A stretch of DNA of 64,000 nucleotides from Pagrus major (taxonomy: Eukaryota > Chordata > Actinopteri > Spariformes > Sparidae): contig NC_133215.1 in NCBI RefSeq assembly GCF_040436345.1, forward strand, positions 19,413,306 through 19,477,305, given 5' to 3'. Positions 51,558 through 64,000 of the stretch are shown here, piece after piece; within the stretch, counting starts at the first letter, position 1; every line of letters begins with the position of its first letter. A model generated the notes under the pieces. The model saw only the letters and a program-made list of their open reading frames with translations, did not search any database and was not told the DNA's origin. The position numbers and the translations under genes are program-made.

Positions 51558-54500
51558 ATGGACTCACTGCGCCTGCCACAGGTGAGAACGAGCATGGCTT
51601 CTATTGATCTGCATGCTTTACTATTGCTGTCACCTGAAAGCTTTGGGATATACATTTTGAAATAAATTTATGTTAATTATGTTATTATTATTTTTATTAT
51701 TAATGGGGTTATTGTTAATACCTGAATAATAGACTTACAATTATACACAGTTTTTCGTTTTTACTCCACTGTTCCAACGTTATTGTAAGATTTATTTCAT
51801 GATTGTCAGTATTTCTGTTATATTTCACTACTAGTATGATAACATAAAAGGTATCTGATGGTTAAACAAAAAACAGAAGCTACCCCGTGCACAGCAGTGC
51901 TTCACTCCTGGGTGTAGCCGGTACAGAGCACAGTGGACCAAAAGAAATCAATATTCCAGCACACACCGGGATATGATTGAAACTATTTCATTAAACATCA
52001 CATTAAAAACAATGAGGAGTCGATTTCACGTTACAGTATGGTTCTTGATGTACAAAGTCATATTTTTAAAGTATATTTGATGAAATACATGAGTTGGCAA
52101 GCAGACCCCATGGTCCACAAAGCATGTGTCATCCTGGACTCTAGACTCGTGACAAAATGGATGCAGGCCAATGAAGACTGGTAGAGATCATACATATTGA
52201 TATAGAATTGTTTAATTGTATGATGACAGAACACATTGAAATTTAGCTCGGAAGCAACCACTGAAACTCACAAATAAAACATAGAATTAATGTAGTGGAC
52301 ATAAGTAAGTATAGAAAACAGGGTTTTGGTAAATTATGAACAAAAGAGAATAATGTGAAATAATATTAGTACATTTTTATGTAAGAGAATGTTATTAGTA
52401 GTTAATGAATACATTAAAATAGCAGACTGTGAAGTGTAACACTTTTTAATTATTGATTTAGCTGGTAACTTCCTCTCTGTGTCATACTGTTGTGTGAATG
52501 GAATTTTACTGCAGCGAGACCATGTGACGATAAGATCAATACCATGGCATGTGAGGGGCAGTGTGTGTGTCTGTATGTGTGTGTGTGCACGTGTGTCTGT
52601 GTGTTTGTGTCTGTTTCTGTGCGTGTCTGTATGTGTGATTTTTCTGAACCTAATGCCCTGATAGCCAACTGATGACTCCCTTTAAAATTAATGACATGAT
52701 TTGATGCCAACCACCATGACATTGCCTGATTTACACAAACCTCATTTACATTTAAATCATGCATATCGAAAACCTCTCAGTTTTTTTAATTCACTGCGAT
52801 CCCTTTATAAACACCTCATCCTCAGACCGTTACTTATATACAGTTCCTGGAAAGAATCCTCTGTGACCTTCATATTTTTCATATTCATATCATTTAATAT
52901 TTTTCATAATAAATATACAGCATTTTGGATTTAAATCCTTTATAATATTTCTGCTTTCTCATTCTTTTCAGCCAATGGCTGATCAAAACAAAAGCAAGGA
53001 AGACTCCAATGAGAGACATGGAGATAAAAGCAAAGGTATTTTTTATTTTGTGTGAAGAATTTAGATATCAGTCACATATAAAGTATTTAGCTGTAGAGCT
53101 TTTAAAGCACAGTGAATGTATTCATTCTTTTTGTCTGTCTTAGAGGTCATAGCGAGCCCGGCACACTCCACTGTGGCTTTGATTGACGAGGAGCCGGAGG
53201 AGGCAGACCCATGGGACCTGCCCGAGCTGAAGGACACAGGGGTCCCATGGTCAGGTGAGGAGTAGTAATGTCCTCATGTAACAAGTACAGTATCGTCTCA
53301 TCCTTGTATTTTTAAAGGAACATGCAACCTGATTAGATAAACATTGTCAGTGTTTAATACATTTACATGCCTTATGATGGATTACACATAGTGTACTGTA
53401 GATATGATAGTGTCCCACATTACATTGTTACATAACCACACATGAGCTGTCAAGTCCACTGTCTTTGTTTCCAAAGGCAGTTAATACTTTACATTATGAC
53501 CATAGTTGGCTGAACTCCCAAGACATCATTACCTCATTAGACTGACAGTAAATCAAATCAACGTTAATGATCTGATTATTTAGAAAGCATAGAGGTCATA
53601 AAAACTAATGGACATGATCCAGACAGTAGCCAGCTGGGACAGTGCCAACACCCACTGTGGACGGGACGTCAACGTTAAAGAGTGACTTCATTCACTGTTG
53701 AGTGAAGTCAACAACTTTGAAAGTTTTACTTGTCACTGCATCTCACTGCCAGAGTGAGTCATTTATGTGTGATTTTCTAATGTATATACGTATACCGGCA
53801 TTTTCTATTGGAATAATCTAGTTTATATTTGTATATTCGCTATCATCTACAAGAGGATTTGATGTAAGCTGGGTGTTTACTTACAGTTTACACTCAACTA
53901 AGTTTTGGATCCTACAGTAGAAATGGTTTTGTTCTCATGTTTCCTATGATTTTCAGCTCTGTGGACTGTATCATAAGCCTTTATCACGGCAGATAGTTTG
54001 ACCTGACATAGCAGAAGCCACAGGTGTTATTAATAATAAACTTAATAAGGGCTGTACTCCATAACCTTTGCCAGTTCCAGGGTGGGGTTCTCTGACATCA
54101 ACTACTGATATGCTGAAATGGAACAGAGCCGTCGTTTATGGGACTAATTACACCTGTGCTTTTCCTGCTCGGACAAGTGAAAATGTCTTCTGTGAAAAGA
54201 AAGTTGGATAAATCTTGAAAAATATTAATAAAATAATCGTTTGTCTTTTTCCTCCTCTGTGTTTAATCCCATTGATTTGTTGTCTTTGTTTCAGCTCTGG
54301 ACACCAAAGGGAAGGTGTTGAGAGTGGCGGTGGCGGTGGGGAAGCTGGTCCTGCTGCTGGGTTTCCTCTACATGTTCATCTGCTCTCTCGACATCCTCAG
54401 TTCAGCTTTCCAGCTCGTTGGAGGTAAATACACTGACATTTGTCTGAAGCCAGTCAGGAGAGAAGACCCTCAAGCCAACACAGTACAAATATGTACCTAT

Positions 54501-55017
54501 GAAATAAAGCCACTGAATGTAATATTACAGCCGGTGAAAAGTGTCCCAATACGTAATGACAGTTTGACAGTGAGGCAGAATGAACAGCATCAGGATCCTG
54601 AAACTGAAGCAGCTAAATGGAATTCAGCCATCATTCCTTTTATGATTTACACCTGTGCTTTTTATACTGTGACAAGTCAAAATGTCTTCAGTGAAAACGG
54701 CCAATAACATGGTGCTAACATGCAGCTGATTTGTATAGCACAGTGATCCAAAGTGATTTACACTCCATCAAACTATCCAAAATACTGTTTTGAAGGGATG
54801 AAAAGCTTTATTTTTAAAATATACATCTTCCTGCGTTCCTCTCGTCCAGGTAAAGCTGCAGGTGACATCTTCCAGGACAACTCAGTTTTGTCCAACCCTC
54901 TGGCTGGTCTGGTCATCGGTGTTCTGGTCACCCTGCTGGTCCAGAGCTCGTCTACCTCCTCCTCCATTGTTGTCAGCATGGTCTCCTCTGGACGTGAGTA
55001 CAAGCATCCACACTACA

Positions 55018-55115
<98 letters not shown>

Positions 55116-58100
55116 TCCATGGAAACATTTTGTTTGCATGACTGGTGATGATGTTGGATATCTGGAGGAGAAAGAGGACTGATGATGAAGGAGACTTATG
55201 TGCTTTGGCAGTGCTATCGGTGCAGCTGGCTGTTCCCATCATCATGGGAACCAACATCGGCACCTCCGTCACCAACACACTTGTAGCCATGACGCAGGTT
55301 GGTCAACGCAGCACCTTTCGCAGGTAATAATTTTTTGTATTTAATGGATAACCTCAATTAAATCCACTTCTCTGTAGTTCGGAAAGCTAACAAAATGGGT
55401 TTTTTTTCTTGGACACAAGGAGGTGGTTGTCGTACTACTTTTGTCCACAGGGGCCGGCAGAATCAACACAAAAAGAAGTGCCTTGTGGCTGCTTTAATCT
55501 ACAAAACCAAATTTTCACCTTTATGTAAAATCCACAACAATTCCATCTTTAATATCTAATTTATGATCTCCAGGTTTATCTGAAAGTAGTTCAATACTGT
55601 ACAAGTTAATAATTTGACTTACCTACTAAATTACTAGATGACTTTTCCCTGGACAACATTAATATGTTTCCTCCTTTCACAACATCTGCAGGGCTTTTGC
55701 AGGAGCTACAGTGCACGACTTCTTCAACTGGCTCTCTGTTCTGGTGCTGCTGCCTCTGGAGGTTGCCACTGGCTATTTGTACATAGTCACCAAGCTCATC
55801 ATCGACTCCTTCAATATTGAGAGTGGAGAGGCCCCAGACCTGTTAAATGTGATCACTGATCCCCTCACTGATTCAATTGTACAGGTAATACTACATTTCT
55901 GGTGATGTTGTTGTGTTATTGTTGTGATCTGAAGAAATACTTTGTTATTAGGACATTAAAGCTACCATGTGGAGTTTTTGACCACTAATACTGCTATGGA
56001 GCAATGTACTATTTTGACTGTATTTTGTACACACAGAATGACTAACTGTACTTAAGTATGATTTTGAGGTATTTATACTTTACTTAAGTATCTCCCTTTT
56101 CTTCTGCTTTATATTTCCACTCCACTACATTAATGTGATACATTTAATTAGATACTTTGAAGATTATATGCTGCATCAGAGCCAAAGCTGCACATTTTTA
56201 TTTTTATTTTAAAAATATACCAACATCCTGCCCGCTTTCACACGATTCCACCAATGTGCCAACAACGGCAGGAAGGAAGAACACACTGCTAGAATTTAAA
56301 CGCAGATTTAAGGTATTTAGAAATCAGCTTTGGAAATGTTTTTGAAGGAAGGAAATGAACTCAACATGTTTCTTAGACCTGAACGATTAACACAATGTCT
56401 TCTGGTAACACACGGTACCTTTAAAATCATTAGATGTGATTTGTTGCAAATACCAGACTTTTTCTCAACAGCATTATAATTACCTCCACCAAGGAGGTTA
56501 TGTTTTCGCCCGTGTCTGTCTGTTGGTTGGTTGGTTTGTTTGCAGGATTACACAAAAACTACTGAATGGATTTCCATGAAAATTGGATGGAGGATGGGTT
56601 TATGCTCAGAGTAGACCTCATTATTTTTTTAGTTTAGATTAGCCTTAAGTGAATAAAAGTGGACTGTTGTGCCTTGGCGGAGGTATGCACTCTACTGAGT
56701 GCCATTCTAGTTTTGATGTTTAGTATCCAGGGTGAATTACAATAAGTGGCCTCAGGTAAATCTTTCACAACAAATTATATTATTTGTGAGCTTTTGCAAA
56801 AGATCTGAATAAACTACAAAATTAACATAATGTAGAAGAACTGCTTCATGCAACACTGTGTTTATTGCATATCATCTGTAAAGACAATAGGTAACCACAT
56901 AATGTCGAAAGTTAACTGATTGTATAACTGTTATGTCCTTGAGCTGAGACAGATAGCGAACATACTTTAACAGTAGTGGGGTTGGCCACTTGTTAATGTT
57001 ATCTATATGACTCAATGCTGAATTTCCACAGGAGCTTCGTCTATTTTTTTAAAATAAATATAAATTGGTAGAAATGTGACACAAGAATCCATGAAGCAGT
57101 ATTGGACATATTTTTCATCAAGGTCGTGGATTTCTACATGTTCTCTCTCTTTCCCCTCCGATTTAGTTGGATCAGTCTGTCATTAGTGGGATTGCCACCG
57201 GAGACCCAGAGGCGAGGAATAAGAGTCTCGTCAGGAGATGGTGCCAAACTTTCACCAACACAGTAAGGCCAAAGCAGTTCAGCTACCTACTCAAATACTC
57301 ATAAACATCCAATATTTAAATCTTGATTGTCAAACTGCCGTTTTGTTTCAGACCCTAAGGAATGTCACAGTTCCTGGTCCAGAGAACTGCACATCTGTGT
57401 CTCTCTGCTGGGTCGATGGCAACATCACCACCACACTGAAGAACATTTCTGAAACGTTCAATGTCAAGAAATGTAAGACCAGCATTCACAGAATTGATAT
57501 TATTTTTTTCCAACATGAATTGCAAAAAAATGTCATCTGTACGTTAAGTCAATGTCCAATAATCTTATCACGATATGTGCGGCTTTGTTTAGTGTAGTAG
57601 TAGTAATAGCAGTAGCGATGAACTTATCAGCTTTAACATGCAGTTACGGTAACATCATCCTTGCCTTGATTGAGCCATTTAGTCTTTTTTAGTTCAACGT
57701 TTTGGGTTTCATAGGTAGAGAAAGTGTTGACCCCATTTTCGACAGCAGTTTCCGGCAAAAACATGTGGATGATCTAGAACACCAACCATAACTTTATTCA
57801 GTAATACTCTAAATAAGTGTTTTTCAGGTTTCTTGTGGTGTTCTTCTCTCCTGAGTGATCAGAAAAAAAATGTTATTGCAGCTATAAAACAAGGATAAAA
57901 GTAATCCTCTGCTTGATCCATAGTGTGTCCTCTCTAGGAAAACCATGTACATGTTTCCATGTGTCCTCAGGTAAGCATCTCTTTGTGAATGTGAACCTGC
58001 CTGACCTGGCAGTGGGTCTGATCCTGCTGGCTCTTTCTCTGTTGGTGCTCTGCTCCTGCCTCATCCTCATCGTCAAGCTGCTCAACTCCATGCTGAAGGG

Positions 58101-60357
58101 ACAGGTGGCTGGTGTCATCAAGAAGATTCTCAACACCGGTGAACAACACTTGACACTGTATATATGTCACGTGCAATAAATGTACATGTGATTACATTGT
58201 TAGTAAAACGTGGATATTGTGTGTTTGTTTGTGTTTGCAGATTTCCCATTCCCATTTGGTTGGGTCACAGGTTACATTGCCATTTTAGTCGGAGCTGGAA
58301 TGACCTTCATTGTGCAGAGCAGCTCAGTTTTCACTTCTGCCATTACTCCACTTGTTGGTGAGGACATCTATCCATCCATCCATCCCTTTTGCACTTGAAA
58401 TTCCCATAAAAAGACAATCTGGTTCTGTTTTTATTACCTTGGATTGAATGCTGTGGAGAGTGATTTACTGTTTTTTTAAGCAGTGCTGCATTTCTTTAAA
58501 TAGGTATTGGCGTCATCAGCATAGAGAGAGCCTACCCATTGTCTCTAGGTTCAAATATTGGCACAACCACCACAGCCATCCTGGCAGCTATGGCTAGTCC
58601 AGGAGACACCCTGGCTAATGCTCTACAGGTCAGTTTTCACACACAAAAACACACATATAGAATTAACAGATTGACCCTTTAATAGGTTTTATATTATTTT
58701 TTGTTGAATTGGGTGGAGGGAAGTAGGGGAAGCCAGTTTTTTAAGTCCTATTTTATATTTGTGTAAATATCATTCTAATAATATATTTGTTTTTAATCCA
58801 GAAGGTATCTATTGCAACTTTAAATTCTCAGCTTGACAGGATAATTGAGTGCTTCAAATTTTCTTCATATTTTCGATCGGTTTCCTGAAAACAGCTAGCT
58901 ATTTTGGGATGCAGTATAGGGAAAACAGAAATTAGAAAGTTAATATGATGTTTTATTTGAAACTTTTGGACTCTTGGACAAGATTTACATTTGAATACAT
59001 GCTAAGCTGGCCTGATTTTCACTGAGAATTAAACATCTGATATTGTAAAAAGTGAGATTTCGATGTGTTTTTTATTAGAAAGCAGGTCTAGTTGCTGTAT
59101 AAATACTGTGAAAGTATTAAATCGCTTAATCCACAGAGAAACGCATATAGCACACATTCAGAAACTGTGCCTTTAGATGAGCCATCAGGACTTCCATAAG
59201 GTTTAGATGTACAGTCACTGTCCTCAGCCACACCTCCAGCAAGGCCATGGTTGTAAAAACAACAGCAGTGCTGGGTCAGAAACAATGGTTGGTGCCTGCT
59301 CAGGCCTGTGAAAGCTGTCCAATCAGAACAGACTGGGCTTTTCAGGAGAAGGTCCTTAAAGAGATAGGTACTAAAACAGAGTCTTCAGACAGAGGGTGAA
59401 TAGAGGTGCTGCAGCAATGGACTGTATGAGAAAAATGTTTTTTGAACATTAAAGCATGTAAACATTTTCACCAAAAATCAAAGTATGAACCTGAAAATGA
59501 TCATGATATGGAATCTTTAATCAGAATAAATTGTTGGAAGGACATCAGTGAAATGCTACTTTATCTTTAATTATTCAGTACCAAATATAGCAAACAAAGT
59601 AAGTAGTTATATGGGGAAACTGTTAGGAAGTTATAGACCTGTACAGCATAAAATTAACAAAATAATTGTTAGTATGAATATTTTAGCATGTAATGGTATG
59701 TAATAGAGCTCAAACGTTTTATTTTATGAGGAGAAAAATAATAACTGAAGCATATCAGTAAAGTTTGTTGTTTGTTGATGATTGCTCCAGATTGCCCTCG
59801 TGCACTTCCTGTTCAACATCACTGGAATCCTTCTGTGGTATCCTATCCCCTTCATGCGCATCCCTATCCGGCTGGCTAAAGGCCTGGGCAACATCACCGC
59901 ATCCTACCGCTGGTTTGCTGCTGTCTACATCATCACCTGCTTCTTTGTCCTACCACTCTTCATCTTCAGCCTGTCTCTGGCTGGCTGGCAGGTCCTGGTA
60001 GGCGTGGGTGCACCTCTGATCCTCATGCTGATCATCATCATCGTGATCAATGTCCTGCAGAAACGGAAACCTGGGTGTCTGCCTGCAGCGCTGCGATCCT
60101 GGGACTTCCTGCCTCTCTGGGCCCACTCCCTGGCTCCCTGGGACAAAGTGGTTGGTGCGTGTACGACCAAATGTTGCTGCTGCTGTAAATGCTGCCAGAT
60201 TGCTGTTGACGACCAGGAACACACAGAGAGAGAATCTGTGGAAAATAACAAGAAACCACATGTAGAGGTGTACGATAACCCTGCAATGAGTGCAGACAAG
60301 GAAGTGGAGAATGAGATAAAGATAGAGCTAGAGATTCTGAAAATTACTCGGCTCTGA
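51558..60357 (+). CDS. slc34a2: Sodium-dependent phosphate cotransporter NaPi-IIb (slc34a2)
   Basis: It moves phosphate with sodium across apical membranes of intestine, kidney and other epithelia. Thirteen exons: 51558-51581, 52972-53035, 53144-53254, 54295-54423, 54850-54993, 55212-55323, 55692-55884, 57167-57262, 57352-57472, 57971-58138, 58241-58357, 58504-58628, 59791-60357. They total 656 residues (human about 690). Exon 1 codes only MDSLRLPQ; an in-frame ATG in exon 2 is an alternative start. The two inverted repeats with QSSS motifs are present ([19 protein letters not shown] in exon 5, [15 protein letters not shown] in exon 11), as is [16 protein letters not shown] with the Asp found in electrogenic type II transporters. 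The extracellular loop (exons 8-9) carries several N-glycosylation sites and cysteines. [14 protein letters not shown] and [13 protein letters not shown] follow. The C-terminal cysteine cluster ([12 protein letters not shown]) is typical of NaPi-IIb, and the protein ends TRL, a PDZ-ligand-like terminus. Which fish paralogue it is was not determined. Confidence 0.95.
54148..54699 (+). repeat. Direct repeats flanking slc34a2 exon 4
   Basis: A stretch of about 50 bases at 54148-54198 (TTACACCTGTGCTTTTCC, ACAAGTGAAAATGTCTTCTG, TGAAAA) recurs at 54646-54699 (TTACACCTGTGCTTTTTA, ACAAGTCAAAATGTCTTCAG, TGAAAA) in the same orientation. Exon 4 (54295-54423) lies between them. The source of the repeat is unknown. 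Confidence 0.75.
55022..55113. repeat. (CA)46 microsatellite in slc34a2 intron 5
   Basis: A perfect CA run of 92 bases begins 28 bases after the exon 5 donor (GTGAGT at 54994) and fills over 40 percent of the 218-base intron. Confidence 0.95.
56035..56215. repeat. TACTTAAGTA-type repeat in slc34a2 intron 7
   Basis: It contains GACTAACTGTACTTAAGTAT, ATACTTTACTTAAGTATCTC and TTTCCACTCCACTACATTAA, and belongs to the dispersed family also seen at 16.2 and 62.9 kb. It is preceded by a stretch (AAAGCTACCATGTGGAGTTT) resembling another common fish element end. Confidence 0.55.
56473..56711. mobile_element. Non-autonomous DNA element with ACCTCCNCCAAGG ends in slc34a2 intron 7
   Basis: The left end reads ATTACCTCCACCAAGGAGGT and the right end CTTGGCGGAGGTATGCACTC, then TACTGAGTGCCATTCTAG. 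Inside is TTGTTTGCAGGATTACACAA. I recognise it as a repeat found across fishes and many other animals. It is about 240 bases long, has no ORF, and contains a small hairpin (CCTCCACCAAGGAGG) at its left end. Confidence 0.65.
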
Positions 60358-60904
60358 GATGTTATATATAAATGTGTGACCATGTGTGTGATAGAAAGAA
60401 GTGTATTGGTCATGGCACAAGGACCAAATGCATTTGGGGAATTTCCATAATATTTTTGTTTATATTTAGTAGATTTAGTGTAAGAAATGGTTATTTAAAA
60501 AATTCCAACTCTCAGCGTATCATTAACATAATAACACATTCAGTAAAATGTTGGTCTTTCAGCTTTATGGTGCTAACAAGTTGCCTTTAAAGGATAATAC
60601 TGGCAGTAGTCTTTGTTTTGTTATTGTCGATGTATCCTGTGGAAAAAACAAAATCAACACACCGTCAGTGGATCTCTCAACAATTTTTGACTTTTCATAC
60701 CCTGCCTGTGGCTTTCAGAACTGCTTATTCCATGAATTTCTATTTATTGTTCAATACAAAGAGTTGATAATATATGATATATATTAGCTAAATAGCTCTA
60801 CTGTGACAATAGGTAATCCTTACACAAGATATATTTTGTTAAGCACAACCAATATGTTAATGAATTGTGATATAGATTTTTGATGACATTGCCCAGAACC
60901 ACTT

Positions 60905-61110
60905 AGTAGCAAATGTTAGCATGCCATCATCACAAACCAAGATAGTGAAGATGGCATGTCAATGATGTTTGCATTGTCATTAAGAGCATGTTAGCATGTT
61001 AACATTAGCATTTATCTCAAGGCAACACTGTGTGTCACCAAGCTGCTAGCATGGCTGTAGATTCTTAGCATAGCAGGGTTAGCTCCAAGTTTGCAGGTCT
61101 ATCACTTAAA
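60905..61110. repeat. Dispersed TTAGCATGTTAACATTAGCA repeat
   Basis: It contains GAGCATGTTAGCATGTTAAC, ATTAGCATTTATCTCAAGGC, CTGCTAGCATGGCTGTAG and TTAGCATAGCAGGG. This is a very common teleost interspersed repeat rich in GCTAGC/TTAGCA units, non-coding here. Confidence 0.6.
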
Positions 61111-61404
61111 AAAACTAAACACAGGGCTAAAATGTGCCAGTGTAAAAGAAAACATAGTAGTTGTGTGCCATTCTAGACTGTTAACATCAGTCATGCGTGC
61201 CAGCAGATATTTAGCCTAGCCCAGGGCTAGTTACCCAAGGCTCAACTCTTAGCTTTAATCCCCATAAGAGATAAGAATATTTAGTGTGAAAAGCACTGAG
61301 CGGGTCCAGCAAGCTCCAAGCTAAAGTTGGGGGTCGGTCCCTTTGGCTGTGGCAGGATTATGCCACACTAAAAGCGCTCTCAGTCTGGGGCTAAGAGGGA
61401 TCTA

Positions 61405-61680
61405 TTACCCCTTTTCCACTGGTCAAAAATCCCGGGTCAAATGACTCTGCAGTAGACCCCGATTTTTTTCACCTCACCTCAGCTCGGCTCAGCTTTGATC
61501 TAAACATAAGACCCGGATGAACACACAAAATTTCATTGGCGAAGTGATGAGGAGTTATCAACATCCAGTGGTGTTGTGTAAATAAGGAAGGAATTTGGGA
61601 ATGGAGTCAATAGGCGATTTTTAGCTGGTTGACCCGCGTTTAAAAAACCTGTGTAGATCCGGTATAAGAATGCTTTAACC
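61405..61680. repeat. Dispersed repeat beginning CCCCTTTTCCACTGGTCAAA
   Basis: It contains CCCCTTTTCCACTGGTCAAA, AATCCCGGGTC, CACCTCACCTCAGCTCGGCT and GTTGACCCGCGTTTAAA. It resembles a degenerate copy of a common fish MITE; ends were not resolved. Confidence 0.5.
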
Positions 61681-62939
61681 CTGGGCTAAGTGTGGTGTGG
61701 AAAGCCATTTTGTCTGTTTCACAGAGGAAAAATCTTTGGTTACACGCTTGTTGGTTGGCTCTATTAATTGTTAGGCTTGGTCTTTTAATGGGAATTGTGG
61801 ATAATGAGAAAAATACAGAATATCACCAGATTTATCCTATGATGTTTGACTTTAGCTCTGATAGGTTGAAAACTGCCACTTAGGTGGCACAAAGGGATGA
61901 ATCGCAATGGTCCAAAATGTTGTTATTGGATGTAATTTTATTGATTACCTGAACAAATTAGACATCTATAACCAACAGGTTATATAGGTATTAAACTGTG
62001 AAGACTTCTGAATATACCATGGCTTCTGTGCACTATAAGTGTCACTCAAGATAAGATCCGCACAAAACCTCCTCGACAGAAAAAATGCTCATCATGTTTT
62101 TCAATCAAATTTCATCTTTTTTTTTTTTTTAACAGATTAAGATTCTTTGTTTTTTTTAAAAAAACTGTGTATAAAAGACACAATGAAATCCTCAACACAT
62201 CGTTTTAAGGTGTAAAAATGATTTTGTAATTCAGAGGGTAATTGTATTCAAGGAATATGTAGATGGAAATTAGATGAATGTACATCTGACTTTATATTTT
62301 TAAACTTTTAATTCTCAATGTTGAGTTGTATACTTTTTCTCAATAATACCTATTTGAATATTTAAAAAGAAAAGATTAAAAATTATAACTTTATGAAACA
62401 TTTGCTTCACTTTTTTCCACTCACCTGGGAGGAACCACCAGAGTCATCGATTCAAATGTTCCCACATTAGCAAATTGTTTTACTGACCCTGTATTATGAT
62501 AGCAGAGTATTTATTGCACCCTCAGTGTTATCTGAAGATTATTCTGAGTAAAGGAGGACATGACACAAGATAAAAAACAGTGTAGAGTTCAGAGTGACAA
62601 ACATGTTCTGTATCTCAAAGTACCATAAACATTATCAACATACCTATTAATGGCATTTATATTAATCTTTTCTAATTGATGTCATTGAGGTTGTTCGCTG
62701 ATCCCTGTTAATGATTCTGTTAATTAGATAGATTTTTTATTTTTATTTTTCAGTGTCTAGGGCAACACAGTCAGTGTCCAGGACACTGTCGTGATGATTG
62801 TTATACTGTCACATGTCAGTAAACCATGTGCAAAGTACAGGAGATGGATTATCAATATGTCAATATTGAGGGGAACAGCTGTGCCAAAGCTCACCAACAA
62901 CCACGAGACACTTTCCACATGGTCAGCGGACGCTCACTC

Positions 62940-63240
62940 AAAATAACTTTTACTCAAGTACTGTACTCGAGTACATTTCTCAGGTACTTCTAAAATTGTG
63001 TATTTCTACTCCACTACATTTCATAAGGAAATACTGTAATTTGTACTACATTTTTTAACAGCTATAGTTACTGTACTTGGTGGGGCCCTTGTTCCAGATG
63101 TTTTTTAATTGTTATCAGTTCCCCCTCTCAACTTCTCACGTGGTTTCATTAAATAACTGTTCAAGGCCCGAAGAGGTAAAAAGTATACAATAATTCACAA
63201 AAAGCAAATATTAATAAATGGCCAAAAATGAAAACTCATG
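62940..63240. repeat. TACTTGAGTA-type teleost repeat
   Basis: It contains CTTTTACTCAAGTACTGTAC, TCGAGTACATTTCTCAGGTA and TTTCTACTCCACTACATTTC. It is among the better preserved copies in the window. Confidence 0.6.
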
Positions 63241-64000
63241 TGTTGCAGAACTTTTTTCTTCTTCCTGCTCCCATTCATCAAATCTCTTTAGAGGAGGCCC
63301 AAACCCTTGGTTGGTGTTTCAGAGTAAAGTGTAGACCAGTTGGAGTATAATCACCAATGTATAGGTAACAAATCCTTCCAATATACCATATTAATCCGCT
63401 CATGGAATTTGAAGCATGAGGCTATGACATGTCTGTGTTTGCAGCTTTTGAAAACTAAACTACTGCAGCTTTACTTCATCGGACATTCATCAATATAAAG
63501 AATGAGAAATTGTGGCATTTTAGAAAAAAAGTCATATATGCTCACGTCCAACATATCTCCCCTTTTGTTTGCAACCTCGAGTAGCTTTTATGTTGTAGAA
63601 ATATTCTTTATGGTGATTACATGAGTGAATTATCACATGTTTATTATGGCAACACGTTTGCAACCAGTGACAATTCTATAGATTACTTCTGCATCATTTT
63701 AAACATATACTGTATCTCCAGAATTCAGCTTAACATATTTGGTGTCTTTGGAAATCAAATGAGCTCTATAGGTGTGGCTGCACTGCACAACTTTCCCCGC
63801 AGTGTGCTGTTGTCATGAGTTCAAACTGACCTACAGCCATTATATACATCCATATGACAATGATATCAGCCCATCAGAGAATAAGGTTGTGTATTTTTTC
63901 CAGTCTCAACTCCTGGCAGTGAATCCCAGGTCGTGGTCTTCTCAGAGTCTCAAACAAGCTTTTACCGAATACCAAGAACATTTGGTCAAATAGTCTCCCT

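Larger units (their letters stand above)
60358..64000. other. Non-coding region downstream of slc34a2
   Basis: I see no gene; the start of a further gene may lie beyond the window. No canonical AATAAA was found close behind the slc34a2 stop, so its 3' UTR end is undefined. Dispersed repeats at 60905-61110, 61405-61680 and 62940-63240 are listed separately. The ORFs of 60-80 codons at 60372-60787, 61692-61883 and 63621-63993 match nothing I know. Confidence 0.5.

Noticed and set aside
54424-54707. Long ORF running on from slc34a2 exon 4
   Set aside because: A good donor at 54424 and the exon 5 frame match show that the exon ends there; the rest is intron read-through.
59925-60413. 162-residue antisense ORF over the last slc34a2 exon
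   Set aside because: It is a shadow of the long, GC-rich final exon, which is clearly slc34a2.

Overview
The window is vertebrate nuclear DNA from a ray-finned fish, most likely a spiny-rayed (percomorph) teleost. The evidence is spliced genes with short GT-AG introns, many CA/TG microsatellites, several interspersed repeats typical of teleosts, and protein sequences close to but distinct from mammalian orthologues. No prokaryotic features, tRNA, rRNA or CRISPR array were seen. Exon boundaries below were read by eye from splice sites, reading frame and recalled human orthologues; nothing was run through software.

Layout. (1) 1.2-10.8 kb: fip1l1, plus strand, 16 coding exons, an mRNA 3'-end processing factor. 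(2) 11.2-33.1 kb: a tandem array of secreted lipocalins, all on the plus strand, resembling alpha-1-acid glycoprotein and the fish saxitoxin/tetrodotoxin-binding proteins. Four copies look intact (13.6, 19.9, 26.2 and 31.1 kb) and three are broken (11.3, 17.1 and 24.3 kb). The last two intact copies sit in a recent 4.84-kb tandem duplication (25,859-35,530), and their coding exons appear identical. (3) 37.9-41.5 kb: chic2, minus strand. (4) 42.6-43.6 kb: an intronless RHBDD2-type rhomboid-like gene, plus strand, divergent from chic2. (5) 44.7-47.2 kb: ociad1, minus strand. (6) 47.2-51.6 kb: non-coding, with a long inverted-repeat element and a possible retrocopy. (7) 51.6-60.4 kb: slc34a2, plus strand, 13 coding exons, a sodium-phosphate cotransporter. 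(8) 60.4-64 kb: non-coding and repeat-rich.

Context. The orthologues of fip1l1, chic2, ociad1 and slc34a2 all lie on human chromosome 4, so this is an old linkage group. In human, LNX1 lies between FIP1L1 and CHIC2; here that interval holds the lipocalin array instead. The RHBDD2 orthologue is on human chromosome 7 and has introns, so the single-exon copy here may be a retrogene. The conserved genes do not form one pathway.

The lipocalin array is the most interesting part. It has two promoter/signal-peptide subtypes, repeated gain and loss of copies, a family-specific extra cysteine pair, and a 13-codon extra exon in one branch that looks like an internal duplication of exon 3. In the copies that carry that exon, the next splice acceptor sits beside a TG microsatellite.
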